Positions 48,322 through 57,700 of a stretch of DNA of 64,000 bases are shown piece by piece. This stretch comes from Lachnospiraceae bacterium NE2001 (GTDB lineage: Bacteria > Bacillota > Clostridia > Lachnospirales > Lachnospiraceae), in NCBI GenBank assembly GCA_900110635.1, contig FOEK01000010.1, positions 62,001-126,000 on the forward strand, in the 5' to 3' direction. Position numbers and translations under genes: made by a program. How positions within the stretch are numbered: the first letter of the stretch is position 1; every line of letters starts with the position of its first letter. The notes beneath the pieces are model-generated. The model saw nothing but the letters and a program-made list of their open reading frames with translations, ran no database searches and was not told where the DNA came from.

Positions 48322-50802
48322 ATGAAAATACTACGACTATCATTTGCAAATATAAAGAAGCACAAAAAAGAATCGATTTTTTTTATGATTCTGATCACAT
48401 TTGGCATTATCCTTCTTTCATCATCTGTTTCGTCAGTACTTGGCATCAAACAGATTACGCCGAAAATGGTGGAGGAGAGTGGATGCTATAAGAACTATAT
48501 ATATATCAAGCAGGATAACTATTCAGATATTTATCTAGAATTCCTTAAAGATAACGAGCAAGTAGAAAGCTTCAATCATACCAGCTTTGTTTCAGATAGT
48601 ATCAAAGTAAGAAGCAAGGATGAAGGTGATCTGCTCGCTGATATCTCTTTTGTACCGGAGAGTGGTGAACGCCGAATGGAGAGCTTTAAGACGGATGCAG
48701 ATTTTAATTCGGCAGAACATCCAATTGTACTTGCTTCTGTAAATAAAGATAAATATGAATTGTCAGTTGGAGACGACTTTACAATTCTCTGGGATAATAA
48801 GGAATTAACTTTCACAGTTATAGGTTTTTACGAAACCGGTATCTGGGGTTACGGAACTAAAGCTGTGATTAGTGAGGATGACTTTGAATATCTGGAAAAC
48901 TCCATGAGTGAACGCTATGAAATGATCGGTATCAACACGAATGACGGAGTTGATAACGGTTTACTGCTCAAAGAGTTCAAAGCCTTTGCAGAGGAGGCTT
49001 CCATAAATGATCTTTCAGGAGCTATGTATGCTTCGGCTTATGAAGAAACAGTTTCAAATAATGACATAAATATGGCTCTTCTCAGTATTATCATAATGAT
49101 TATGTCAGCAGTAATTGTAATAGCTATTATGATAATAATCAGGTTCCGTATAGTAAGTGATATCCAGGAGCAAATTGTATCCATCGGTGTACTGGAAGCA
49201 ATGGGATATACATCGAAAGAGATAGCTGCTTCATATATTTCAGAGTATATGCTCATCGCTCTAGTCAGTGCAGTGATCGGACTTGCTCCTGCAAACCTTA
49301 TGGCAGAGGGACTCCTTAAAAATGCAGCTTCAAGCGTTTACTATGGCGGCCCGGTAACAGTTCCGGTAGTTCCAATAATAATCTCTATTTTAGCTATACT
49401 GATCTTTGTAGGGATTATAGCTCTCACGAGAGCAATAGCAGTTAGAAAGTATCCGCCGGTTATGGCATTTAGAAAGGGCATTGAAACTCATAATTTTAAG
49501 AAGACGATCCTGCCGCTTGATAAGACAAAGGGAAGTGTTCATATCAGGCTTGCTGTAAAAGAACTCTTTCAGAATGCAAAAAATCACGTAGGACTGACGG
49601 TATGTATTATGGCTTGTACAGTACTGACCTTGTTGGGATTTATTCTGGGAACCTTCTTCGCTAGTCCTGACAGAATACTTGGTTCTGTCTGTGGACATGA
49701 GCTGTGTGATATCAGAATTGAAGCTGTTGGCGATATTGACCCTGTTAGCTTTGCAAAAGAACTAGAGGGAATGACTGAGATAAGACAGGTTCTGACACCG
49801 GCAACTGGTATCGGAGTGAAGATTAATGATGATGATTTAGCGTTTGGTCTTGAGGTCTATGATGATTATTCAAAAACATCAACCATCATTCTTACAGAGG
49901 GAAGGCTTCCAGAGCATGAAAATGAAGTGAGTCTTACAATTCAGTCACAGAAAAGGATTGGTGCGACAGTAGGAGATACACTTACACTGGAGTATGGAAA
50001 GGTAAAGAAAGACTATGTTTTAACAGGTATTGTTAATTCAGCAGTTAATCCGACGGCTGCATACCTTACTACAGATGGATTTAAACGTATGAATCCGGCA
50101 TATATGCCATCAACCTTTGATATTTACTTAAATGAAGGGGCTGACAAGAACGAAGTTGCAGATATTCTACGTGAACGTTATGGAAATGAGATAGCTGATT
50201 ATAAGGACGCTGAAATAACTGATGGAAATCTGGAAGAAAGAATCAGAAGCGTTGCAAATAAGAAGATGGCAGAGGCTATGACCGAGAATGGTGTCAGCTA
50301 TATGGAATATTCCATCCAGGTGGGAGATGAAACTATAACCGGCAGCACATCCCTTATGAAGATAAAAACTCTGACATTTGAAAGAGAAGAAATGGAAGAA
50401 ATAGCAGATATGCTTCTGGTATCCTTTGCAGGTATTGCGGTAATTCTTATGCTTGTATCAGCGATTGTAGTAATCCTGATCCTCTCCATTCTGATGGCTT
50501 CTACAATCAGAAAACAGTACAGAGAACTGGGAATAATGAAGGGACTAGGTTACACATCAAGAGAGCTTAAGTTCCAGCTGGCATTTCGAATCATACCGGT
50601 TGCAGTTGTGGCAGTTATCCTTGGAACAGTACTTTCACTGCTTCTGATGCAGGTAGTAAATGCATACGTCTGCAAGATCATAGTATCAGCATTTTCGATA
50701 ATAATGATGGACATTGCTATCCTTGCTTACTGCTTTATTTGTGCATATATAAGCGCAAGAAGAATAAAGAAGATCTCGGTATACGAATTAATTTCAGAAT
50801 AA
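48322..50802 (+). CDS. FtsX-like ABC permease
   Basis: An 826-aa permease; ATG 48322 follows AAAGGAGAAAAA, so the longer frame from 48262, which reads through palindromes, is rejected. Helix 1 (FFMILITFGIILLSSSVSSVL) is followed by a large extracellular domain, a three-helix FtsX block (near 260-385, AMGYTSKEIAASYISEY), a second outside domain and a second FtsX block (GLGYTSRELKFQLAFR). This two-block form is typical of MacB-like exporters and of permeases acting on lantibiotics. It partners the ATPase 47334 and is probably controlled by 52777/53535. Confidence 0.9.
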   Translation: MKILRLSFANIKKHKKESIFFMILITFGIILLSSSVSSVLGIKQITPKMVEESGCYKNYIYIKQDNYSDIYLEFLKDNEQVESFNHTSFVSDSIKVRSKDEGDLLADISFVPESGERRMESFKTDADFNSAEHPIVLASVNKDKYELSVGDDFTILWDNKELTFTVIGFYETGIWGYGTKAVISEDDFEYLENSMSERYEMIGINTNDGVDNGLLLKEFKAFAEEASINDLSGAMYASAYEETVSNNDINMALLSIIIMIMSAVIVIAIMIIIRFRIVSDIQEQIVSIGVLEAMGYTSKEIAASYISEYMLIALVSAVIGLAPANLMAEGLLKNAASSVYYGGPVTVPVVPIIISILAILIFVGIIALTRAIAVRKYPPVMAFRKGIETHNFKKTILPLDKTKGSVHIRLAVKELFQNAKNHVGLTVCIMACTVLTLLGFILGTFFASPDRILGSVCGHELCDIRIEAVGDIDPVSFAKELEGMTEIRQVLTPATGIGVKINDDDLAFGLEVYDDYSKTSTIILTEGRLPEHENEVSLTIQSQKRIGATVGDTLTLEYGKVKKDYVLTGIVNSAVNPTAAYLTTDGFKRMNPAYMPSTFDIYLNEGADKNEVADILRERYGNEIADYKDAEITDGNLEERIRSVANKKMAEAMTENGVSYMEYSIQVGDETITGSTSLMKIKTLTFEREEMEEIADMLLVSFAGIAVILMLVSAIVVILILSILMASTIRKQYRELGIMKGLGYTSRELKFQLAFRIIPVAVVAVILGTVLSLLLMQVVNAYVCKIIVSAFSIIMMDIAILAYCFICAYISARRIKKISVYELISE

Positions 50803-50818
50803 TCAAAGGAAAGAAAAG

Positions 50819-52750
50819 ATGAAAAATATAAAGAAAATGTATGCAGGAATAATATTGGGTCTCTCACTGACAATACCTATAGGCAGTGTTATCGTAAATG
50901 CTCAGCCCCTTAGTATAGCAAGTCAGAATACGAGCTATAATGCAAGTACTCACGCGGATGTATCAGAAGATAACAGTGACTACATTTTAAATATTGGCTC
51001 TGTCAGCAAGGTGTATGTAACTACTGCAGTGATGCAGCTTGTTGATCAGGGAAAGGTAGAACTAGATGCTCCTGTTACAGATTACATACCAGATTTCAAA
51101 CTGGCAGATGAGAGATATAAGGATATTACAGTACGAATGCTGATGAATCATACCTCTGGACTTATGGGATCCCAGTATAGTGGACTCTTTCTCTTAGGTG
51201 AAAAGAGCGAGGAATACCACGATGCATTTTTAAAGAATCTTGAGAGTGAACAATTAAAGGCTGATCCAGGTGCATTTAACTGTTACTGCAACGATGGATT
51301 CACTTTACTTGAAATTATAGTAGAGCGAGTAAGTGGCATGACATTTACAGAGTATATGGAAGAAAATATATGCAAGCCTCTTTCTATTTCAAATACTGGA
51401 AGTGTGTGGAATATGGATATGGACAGACAGGCTCCGATATATGTAAATGGAAATGTAAAGCTGGAGCCTGAGTACGGCCTTGCAATCGGTGCAGGAGGTA
51501 TTGCCTCAACTGCAGTGGATGTCTCAACCTTTGGCTCTGCTTTCTTTACAGGAAACAATGTGCTTCTCTCTGAAGAATCAAAGAAAGAAATGGCAGAAAA
51601 TAATAAGACAGGCGACTCGGCGGAAAACTTTGGTCTCGGTTGGGATGAGGTGGAAAAGGAAGACTATAAAAGCGCAGGTGTTACTGTTCTTTCAAAAGGT
51701 GGAGATACAGATTATCAGCATGCCAGCCTGGTGGTAGCTCCGGATGTGGAGATAAGTGTGGCAGTTCTTTCCTCTGATGGTGGAAGTGGCATAAATGAGA
51801 AGATGGCTCTGGCGCTTATGGACGAGGCGCTTAAGGAACAGGGAATTAATATAGACCATCCTGAAGAAGAAAAGCCAGAACTCCTCAGCGAAGTGCCTGA
51901 AGAATTCCTTAAGTATGAGGGCTTATATGCGAATACAAGTCTGACATTAAGTATAAGCTTTCCAGACAAAAAATATATGCGAATCGTTTCTGTCACTAGT
52001 GATAAAGATTTTGAAGAACAATTTATGTATACGGCGGAAGATACATTTGTGAAAATGAGTGGTGATGTTACATCCGGAAATGCAATCGTGGATCAGCCTG
52101 TGCAATCATACAGCTTTGAGGAAAAAGATGGACAGATTTATCTGATGGATTCTTACGGTGGATACAGTCTTTATAAGGTATCTGAAGAAAAAGTGGATTC
52201 TAAAGTGCAGAGTGCATGGGACGCGCGAAATGGTGTTACATACTATCTGGTTTCTGGTCCATCCTCTGAAATCAGCTATGCTATTAATAATCATTTTAAG
52301 CTGAGAACAAGTGAGGATGCTCCTGGATTTGTAAATGGCTATCGGATGCAGGATGAAAATCATGCTGGCGTAGACTATGTCATGCCAGGAACAGTATCCA
52401 GAGATATAAGTGATCTTCGTATGGAAGAGGAGGATGGAAAAGAGTTCTTATGTCTTGATGACTATGGCTTGAAATGTATCTCTGAGAAAAATATTCCGTT
52501 ATTCACCGATGATGTAAAGAACGTGGAGCTTAAGTCTGATGAAGCAACCTGGTATAAACTTGATGGAGCAAAGAATGAAACACTTAAACTAGATATACCG
52601 GATAATGCTTCAGTTTATGTATATGATAAATATATGAATATAAAATACTCCAGCAAAATGGTGGGATATGGGGATAGCGTTCCACTACCTGAATATGGTA
52701 TGATAGTCTTCGTAGGAGAAACGGGTTCAACCGTCTCTATCACAAGATAA
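50819..52750 (+). CDS. exported serine beta-lactamase-fold hydrolase
   Basis: A 643-aa secreted protein with a signal peptide (GIILGLSLTIPIGSVIVNA). Residues about 50-345 are a class C-type beta-lactamase/DD-peptidase fold with SVSK (nucleophile Ser), YCN in place of the YxN motif, LMNHTSGL and KGGDTDYQH. The 290-residue C-terminal region has no known domain. These enzymes hydrolyse D-amino-acid peptides or related esters outside the cell. It lies 16 bp after the permease and may inactivate or trim what the exporter removes. No membrane anchor is seen. Confidence 0.85.
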   Translation: MKNIKKMYAGIILGLSLTIPIGSVIVNAQPLSIASQNTSYNASTHADVSEDNSDYILNIGSVSKVYVTTAVMQLVDQGKVELDAPVTDYIPDFKLADERYKDITVRMLMNHTSGLMGSQYSGLFLLGEKSEEYHDAFLKNLESEQLKADPGAFNCYCNDGFTLLEIIVERVSGMTFTEYMEENICKPLSISNTGSVWNMDMDRQAPIYVNGNVKLEPEYGLAIGAGGIASTAVDVSTFGSAFFTGNNVLLSEESKKEMAENNKTGDSAENFGLGWDEVEKEDYKSAGVTVLSKGGDTDYQHASLVVAPDVEISVAVLSSDGGSGINEKMALALMDEALKEQGINIDHPEEEKPELLSEVPEEFLKYEGLYANTSLTLSISFPDKKYMRIVSVTSDKDFEEQFMYTAEDTFVKMSGDVTSGNAIVDQPVQSYSFEEKDGQIYLMDSYGGYSLYKVSEEKVDSKVQSAWDARNGVTYYLVSGPSSEISYAINNHFKLRTSEDAPGFVNGYRMQDENHAGVDYVMPGTVSRDISDLRMEEEDGKEFLCLDDYGLKCISEKNIPLFTDDVKNVELKSDEATWYKLDGAKNETLKLDIPDNASVYVYDKYMNIKYSSKMVGYGDSVPLPEYGMIVFVGETGSTVSITR

Positions 52751-52776
52751 TAGCCAGGGGTGTAAAAGAGGAACAC

Positions 52777-53538
52777 ATGGAATATAAATGTCTAATCGTC
52801 GATGACGACATAACTATCGCCGAAAATACAGCTGAATACTTCAATATATTCGATATATCCACAGCATTTGTCACAAGCTATGAGGAAGCAATTTCATTTC
52901 TCGGAGAAAATGAAACCTCCCTTGTGCTTCTGGATATCAATCTGGGCGACAGATCCGGCTTTGAACTCTGTAAGAAGATCCGTCAGGAGTTCGATATGCC
53001 AATCCTCTTTATCAGTGCCAGAAAAAGCGATGATGATATCCTTACTGCTCTCAATATAGGTGGCGACGATTATATCAGCAAGCCTTTTACTATGAGTATA
53101 CTTCTGGCAAAGGTGAAAGCTGTTCTGGGACGTTATGAGAAAGCTGTGAGTATGGCGAATGCAGTCAGGGATGCGGCCGCAGATTCTACAGATATTATCT
53201 CAGAAACCTCGGATGGTTCAAGTAATCTTGCTGGTTCTTCTGGAAGAATAACAATAACCGATGACATTTCACTGGATACATCAACTCATAAATTGATAAA
53301 GAATGGAGAGGAGATAGATCTAAAGATTAAGGAATACAACATGCTGCTATATCTTCTGAGAAATAGAGGCAGGGTTGTGACAAAGGATGAACTGCTGAAG
53401 GGCGCCTGGGAGGATGAGTTTATCGGTGAGGGTACGCTTCCGGTGCATGCCAGAAGGCTAAGGATGAAGCTGGAGGATGATCCGGATAATCCGAAAGTAT
53501 TGAAAACAATATGGGGCGTGGGGTATATAGTTGAATGA
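52777..53538 (+). CDS. OmpR-family response regulator
   Basis: A 253-aa regulator. Residues 1-120 form a receiver (DDD near the start, phospho-acceptor in LVLLDINLGD, Lys in SKPF). A long Ser/Asp-rich linker (about 40 residues) separates it from a winged-helix DNA-binding domain (KIKEYNMLLYLLRNRGRVVT, WGVGYIVE end). The kinase gene overlaps its stop by 4 bp. Likely target: the phased repeats at 47238-47277. Confidence 0.93.
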   Translation: MEYKCLIVDDDITIAENTAEYFNIFDISTAFVTSYEEAISFLGENETSLVLLDINLGDRSGFELCKKIRQEFDMPILFISARKSDDDILTALNIGGDDYISKPFTMSILLAKVKAVLGRYEKAVSMANAVRDAAADSTDIISETSDGSSNLAGSSGRITITDDISLDTSTHKLIKNGEEIDLKIKEYNMLLYLLRNRGRVVTKDELLKGAWEDEFIGEGTLPVHARRLRMKLEDDPDNPKVLKTIWGVGYIVE

Positions 53539-54812
53539 TGAAAGGATTCAGAAGATTCTTTATATATCTAACAATACTGCTTATTGTGTCGATCTCGCTA
53601 CTAATTATAGTGGCGGGGTCGACTCGTTATGTTCAGATAGATACTATCCAGCTGAACGGTGTTGTCGAGACAGTTAAGGAGAATTGGGGTAATCTTGATG
53701 CGATTGACGGAAGTCGGTTTGATACGGATTTTCTTGTTTTTGGAAGTAGTAATGAACGACTGTTTTCATCATCAGAAGAGGCTTTTAAAGATATAAAGGT
53801 TCCTCTTGATGCTGTGAGAGAGGGGATGGTTACAATGTCTGTCAGTGATGGCGAGGTATTCCTCGGTACTGTGGTTTTCCCTAATCCCACAAAGGTCGCA
53901 ATCAACAGGACTATTAAAAGACTTGTGGTGGTGACGATAATTACCATTCTCGTAATGATAATCTCTTATATAACATTTATTTATTTTATAAACAAGAATA
54001 TAATAAAGCCTTTCAATCGTATGAAGGAGTTTGCGGGATATATAGCCCAGGGAAGGCTGGACGAGCCACTCCTGATAGAACAGAACAATATCTTTGGTGT
54101 ATTCACGGAGAGCTTTGATATAATGAGAGAGGAACTGAAGGCTGCCAGGGAGCGGGAGACCGAGCTTAAGATGAAAGAGAAGGAGCTGGTTGCTTCTCTC
54201 AGTCATGATCTTAAAACTCCTGTTACTGGAATAAAGGCCATATGTGGAGTGCTTTCGGTGAAGGCACAGGACGAATATACAAAGGCTAAGGTAGAAAATA
54301 TAGAGCAAAAGACTGAGGAGATAAGCACGCTTCTGAATGACCTGCTTGCCTCGGCTCTTGATGATCTGGGCGAGATGAATGTAAGGCTCACCGAGGAAAC
54401 CTCAGACGTTTTGAGTAAACTGGTAGAGGAACATGATATCCATAACAAGGTGAAGGCGGGAGAGATACCGGACTGCATCCTGAAGATTGACAGGAGTCGT
54501 ATGTCCCAGGTGATTGGAAATATCATCAATAACTCCTATAAGTACGCCAATACAAATATTGATATAACCTATAGCTTCAGTGGTGCTTTTCTCGAGATGA
54601 CTCTTCGAGATTATGGTGAGGGAGTAAATCCTGATGAGATAGGTTTTCTTACCAACAAGTTTTACCGTGGAAAGAATAATACCGCTGGTAAAGAAGGAAG
54701 CGGCCTAGGACTCTACATATCTAGCGAACTAATGAAAAAAATGGGTGGCCAGCTCATCTGCATCTTGGAGAAGAAAGGTTTCTCCGTAATGCTGCAAATC
54801 CCCCTGGCCTAA
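53535..54812 (+). CDS. sensor histidine kinase
   Basis: A 425-aa membrane kinase: helix 1 at about 10-30, an extracellular sensor domain of about 95 residues, helix 2 at about 130-155, a HAMP-like region, the H-box LVASLSHDLKTPVTGIK, the N-box IINNSYKYANTN and the G-box GKEGSGLGLYIS. It is co-translated with the regulator 52777. The sensor domain, with no recognised fold, presumably detects the substrate of the ABC exporter. Confidence 0.93.
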   Translation: MMKGFRRFFIYLTILLIVSISLLIIVAGSTRYVQIDTIQLNGVVETVKENWGNLDAIDGSRFDTDFLVFGSSNERLFSSSEEAFKDIKVPLDAVREGMVTMSVSDGEVFLGTVVFPNPTKVAINRTIKRLVVVTIITILVMIISYITFIYFINKNIIKPFNRMKEFAGYIAQGRLDEPLLIEQNNIFGVFTESFDIMREELKAARERETELKMKEKELVASLSHDLKTPVTGIKAICGVLSVKAQDEYTKAKVENIEQKTEEISTLLNDLLASALDDLGEMNVRLTEETSDVLSKLVEEHDIHNKVKAGEIPDCILKIDRSRMSQVIGNIINNSYKYANTNIDITYSFSGAFLEMTLRDYGEGVNPDEIGFLTNKFYRGKNNTAGKEGSGLGLYISSELMKKMGGQLICILEKKGFSVMLQIPLA

Positions 54813-54834
54813 ATGTGCAATTAGGGACAGACCT

Positions 54835-54865
54835 ATGTGCAATGGGGACTGTCCCCATTGCACAT
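54835..54865. repeat. 31-bp near-perfect palindrome
   Basis: ATGTGCAATGGGGAC (54835-54849), a central T, GTCCCCATTGCACAT (54851-54865): 15-bp perfect arms. A partial copy (ATGTGCAATTAGGGACAG, 54813-54830) sits just before it. Such GGGGAC-x-GTCCCC palindromes are typical REP-like elements mobilised by Y1 transposases. No transposase gene is in the window. It may also end the kinase transcript. Confidence 0.9.
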
Positions 54866-54866
54866 T

Positions 54867-55157
54867 AAGGAATTTTCAGTAAATAAGAATGCACTGAACG
54901 AAGCTTTTTACGAGGAGTTATCCATGTCCTGTATGGCGTATCTCGAACAGATGAGGGTAAATATAGCAAAGTATTTCCTTCAGTTTTCAGATTATTCAGT
55001 CAGCTACATCAGTGAGATGTGCGGATACAACGATACCAATTATTTCGCAAAGGTATTCAAAAAACATACTGGTATTACCGCGTCCGAATTTCAGAAACAG
55101 GTTAGGGGCATGGATATGTCTGGGAAAATCAAGAAGCTCCTGGAACCTGATAATTAA
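54867..55157 (+). pseudogene. AraC-type regulator C-terminal fragment
   Basis: About 96 codons of an AraC/XylS DNA-binding domain: NEAFYEELSMSCMAYLEQMR, then YSVSYISEMCGYNDTNYFAK and FKKHTGITASEFQKQ. The first turn of the domain and the whole sensor region are missing, and the frame runs from the palindrome at 54835. The palindrome insertion or a deletion at its edge probably broke a two-component-type AraC gene. It has no ribosome site. Confidence 0.7.
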
Positions 55158-55180
55158 TCTTTGTAACGGAGGACATATTT

Positions 55181-55696
55181 GTGTCAGAACCCAAATTTCC
55201 ACCTGAAACATTAGGGGAGAAAATAGGTGTATATACTTGTATAGCTCTGCTGACGGTAGTTCCTTTTATATTTCTTATTGTGTGTTTTGGAATTGCAATT
55301 CATACAGCCGTTACGGAGGATAATTCCAAAACCAGAGAACACCCTGCAGGTCAGCGGGAGTCAAATGTTGAGGAGTTTGGAGAATATCTCTATCTGCAAA
55401 AAGTAGATGAGAATTCTTATAAAATAGTATCTGAGACAGATTCCTATGACAAGAAGCTTGAATGGTCATCGGAGTATTATAGTTATTATGAAAGCTCTTA
55501 TTACTACAATGTATGGTATGATCCGTCATCCAAAGAGTGGCAATACTGGGATAATGATATATCCGGTAACTATGGCAACTATGGATGGATGAAATGTGAG
55601 GATTTAGGCTGGGTAATTGAAGAAGATAAAAACACCTGGGTGAGACTTCCAGAAGAGTATGATAGAAATAGTATCTGGCACATCACCAGTGAATAG
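55181..55696 (+). CDS. single-pass membrane protein, Tyr-rich outer domain
   Basis: A 171-aa protein with GTG start, 8 nt after GGAGG. One membrane helix (about residues 18-42: CIALLTVVPFIFLIVCFGIA) is followed by a 125-residue outer part rich in Tyr, Ser, Trp and Asp (EYYSYYESSYYYNVWYDPSS). No family is recognised. It stands alone between the AraC fragment and the LemA pair. Confidence 0.65.
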   Translation: MSEPKFPPETLGEKIGVYTCIALLTVVPFIFLIVCFGIAIHTAVTEDNSKTREHPAGQRESNVEEFGEYLYLQKVDENSYKIVSETDSYDKKLEWSSEYYSYYESSYYYNVWYDPSSKEWQYWDNDISGNYGNYGWMKCEDLGWVIEEDKNTWVRLPEEYDRNSIWHITSE

Positions 55697-55724
55697 ATAA
55701 TTAATAAAGAAAGAGGTGAAACAC

Positions 55725-55775
55725 ATGCCTCAACCAGCTATGAGAGGACTATATTGGCTTCTAGCTTGCTTTTGA
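55725..55775 (+). other. 16-codon ORF with a ribosome site
   Basis: AAAGAGGTGAAACAC leads to ATG 55725 and the peptide MPQPAMRGLYWLLACF. It is too short to judge, but the site is good and 150 bp of non-coding DNA follows before lemA. It could be a leader peptide or a gene remnant. Confidence 0.25.
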
Positions 55776-55926
55776 AGGGCTCCTTTTCACTGCGATTAAC
55801 ACGTTAAAATATTAGTTGCAGGGACTCTTCGTTATATAGTATATTTAATTTAGTTTCAGCTAGATGAGAAGGCGTACGTATTAAACAATTATTTAGTGAA
55901 ATGGGTTTTATGAAGGGAGAAGTATT

Positions 55927-56517
55927 ATGGCAGGTGCAGCAGTTGGGATTGTTTTATTAGTTGTTGTCTTAGTGATCGTACTGATCATTGCTTTAGCATT
56001 TATTGGATGGTATATCTCTACCTCTAATGCAATAAATCGCGTGAATCTCAAGATTGATGAATCGCTTTCAGGCGTTGAAATAATGCTTAGACAGAGATAT
56101 GACGTACTTATGCAGGGCAAGAAGATTGCAGAGCAGTATGCTCAGCATGAGCAGAGAGTGTTTGAAGGACTGAGGCATCTGACTCAGATTCCTACACATG
56201 CCACTGTAGATCAGCTTAATCAGGCAGCTATATCACAGGAAGAGGTAGTTAAGAGTTTCTTTGCACTAGGCGAGGCTTATCCAGAGCTTAAGAGTGCAGA
56301 ACTTTTTAATAATCTTATGAATCAGCTCTCACAGCAGTCGCAACAGTACTCTGCTTCGAGACGCGCTGTAAATGGAAATATTACTAAGCTGAATAATTAT
56401 GTAGTTTCATTTCCATCATCTATTATCTGCAATTCTAAGGGAATTGCAAAAATGGATTATATTCATGAAGAGAATATAAATGAGCTTAAAAATATTGATA
56501 TGACCATGAATTTCTAA
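55927..56517 (+). CDS. lemA: LemA family protein
   Basis: A 196-aa protein with one N-terminal membrane helix (VGIVLLVVVLVIVLIIALAF) and the LemA helical body: YISTSNAINRVNLKIDESLS, then VEIMLRQRYDVLMQGKKIAE. The usual NxYN motif region appears as WYISTSNAIN. GAAGGGAGAAG precedes the ATG. LemA proteins are membrane proteins of poorly known function, often coupled to a second membrane protein, here DUF3137. Confidence 0.9.
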   Translation: MAGAAVGIVLLVVVLVIVLIIALAFIGWYISTSNAINRVNLKIDESLSGVEIMLRQRYDVLMQGKKIAEQYAQHEQRVFEGLRHLTQIPTHATVDQLNQAAISQEEVVKSFFALGEAYPELKSAELFNNLMNQLSQQSQQYSASRRAVNGNITKLNNYVVSFPSSIICNSKGIAKMDYIHEENINELKNIDMTMNF

Positions 56518-56533
56518 GTAGAGGATGTGACAT

Positions 56534-57637
56534 ATGGAACTAAGTGCATTCAGACAAAGGCTGCTTAGAGGTGACGTTCATCTAGCCAATAGGGAAAAAC
56601 TCCTGGGTGAGTATAGGTACTTTGCATCTATTGCGCCGAAGTCTTCATTTTCAGGAATTGGTGATGGTATAAGAGGTATCGCCGGCAAGTTTAATGATCT
56701 TACTGGTGGAAACACGGCAATAGCGGTTGTACTCTGTGTGATTCTAATACCGCTGATGATTTTCCTTTTATCGGTGGCACTGCCAGTAATGATGATTATC
56801 TTATTAGTATCAGTTATGGGTTTTTCTAAACAAAGCCCTGAGTATAAAAACTTTAACTACTATGATCGGATCGTCAATCTGATGTATAAGCTCTTTGATG
56901 ATAAACTCAGTCCAAACTTCCATTATAATTCGGCTGAGATTATCAATGAAGCGAAGCATTATGATGATGCGTTAGTAGATGCACGTCTGGTTACTCCATT
57001 TCATAAGAAGGCATACGGTCATACATTTACATCCATGTCGTATGATTGGGATAATGTGATGAGTACTGACTCCTTTGAGTTCCTGGGATACAAGATATTC
57101 TATGAGTGGAGAGATGATGACGGCGAAACCCATGAGGAGGTTTTCTTTAATGGCTGTATCTATAAGTTCCATACCAGTTTTACAATTAATGGAACTGTAA
57201 ATATAATGAGCACCGTTACGAAGAAGGGCCTCCTGGGCGGTGAAAGAGAGGTTAGTAAGTTCAAATATATCAAGGACAAGGAAATCAATGTAATCGATAC
57301 TGAAAATCAGTTTTTCGCTGACAGTTTCGATACCATAGCAACCTACGAAAATGAAGCTTTTCGCTTCCTGACACCTGCTATGATAGAGACATTGCTTCGC
57401 CTGAGACAGGACTATTACTTCTGTATATGTATCAAGGGAAATGTCATGACTGTCGCTATAGATAATGGCGGTTACAAGAGCGCTGTTCAATCTACCATGA
57501 ATAATTCAAAACCATTCTTTGCGCCAAAGGACCCAGAGGGAGAAATGAATCGCAAGATTAGTGATTGCAGAAATGCTATGCTTTCGATATATGAATTAAA
57601 GGATCTTCTGGATCCAGCAGGAATGTATATAGCCTGA
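56534..57637 (+). CDS. DUF3137 membrane protein, LemA partner
   Basis: A 367-aa protein with two close membrane helices near residues 60-100 (VVLCVILIPLMIFLLSVALP) and a large soluble C-terminal domain containing FKYIKDKEINVIDTENQFF and an EAFRFLTPAMIETLLRLRQ helix, the DUF3137 pattern. It lies 16 bp after lemA and closes the operon; a terminator follows. Function unknown. Confidence 0.8.
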   Translation: MELSAFRQRLLRGDVHLANREKLLGEYRYFASIAPKSSFSGIGDGIRGIAGKFNDLTGGNTAIAVVLCVILIPLMIFLLSVALPVMMIILLVSVMGFSKQSPEYKNFNYYDRIVNLMYKLFDDKLSPNFHYNSAEIINEAKHYDDALVDARLVTPFHKKAYGHTFTSMSYDWDNVMSTDSFEFLGYKIFYEWRDDDGETHEEVFFNGCIYKFHTSFTINGTVNIMSTVTKKGLLGGEREVSKFKYIKDKEINVIDTENQFFADSFDTIATYENEAFRFLTPAMIETLLRLRQDYYFCICIKGNVMTVAIDNGGYKSAVQSTMNNSKPFFAPKDPEGEMNRKISDCRNAMLSIYELKDLLDPAGMYIA

Positions 57638-57640
57638 GTT

Positions 57641-57676
57641 AAAAAAACAGCTACGGCAAACACCGTGGCTGTTTTT
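57641..57676. terminator. bidirectional terminator
   Basis: AAACAGC-T-ACGG (57645-57656) pairs with CCGT-G-GCTGTTT (57663-57674), flanked by A's and T's. It separates the convergent DUF3137 and lipoprotein genes. Confidence 0.85.
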
Positions 57677-57700
57677 CAAATATCCAGGGATAGTAATTTA

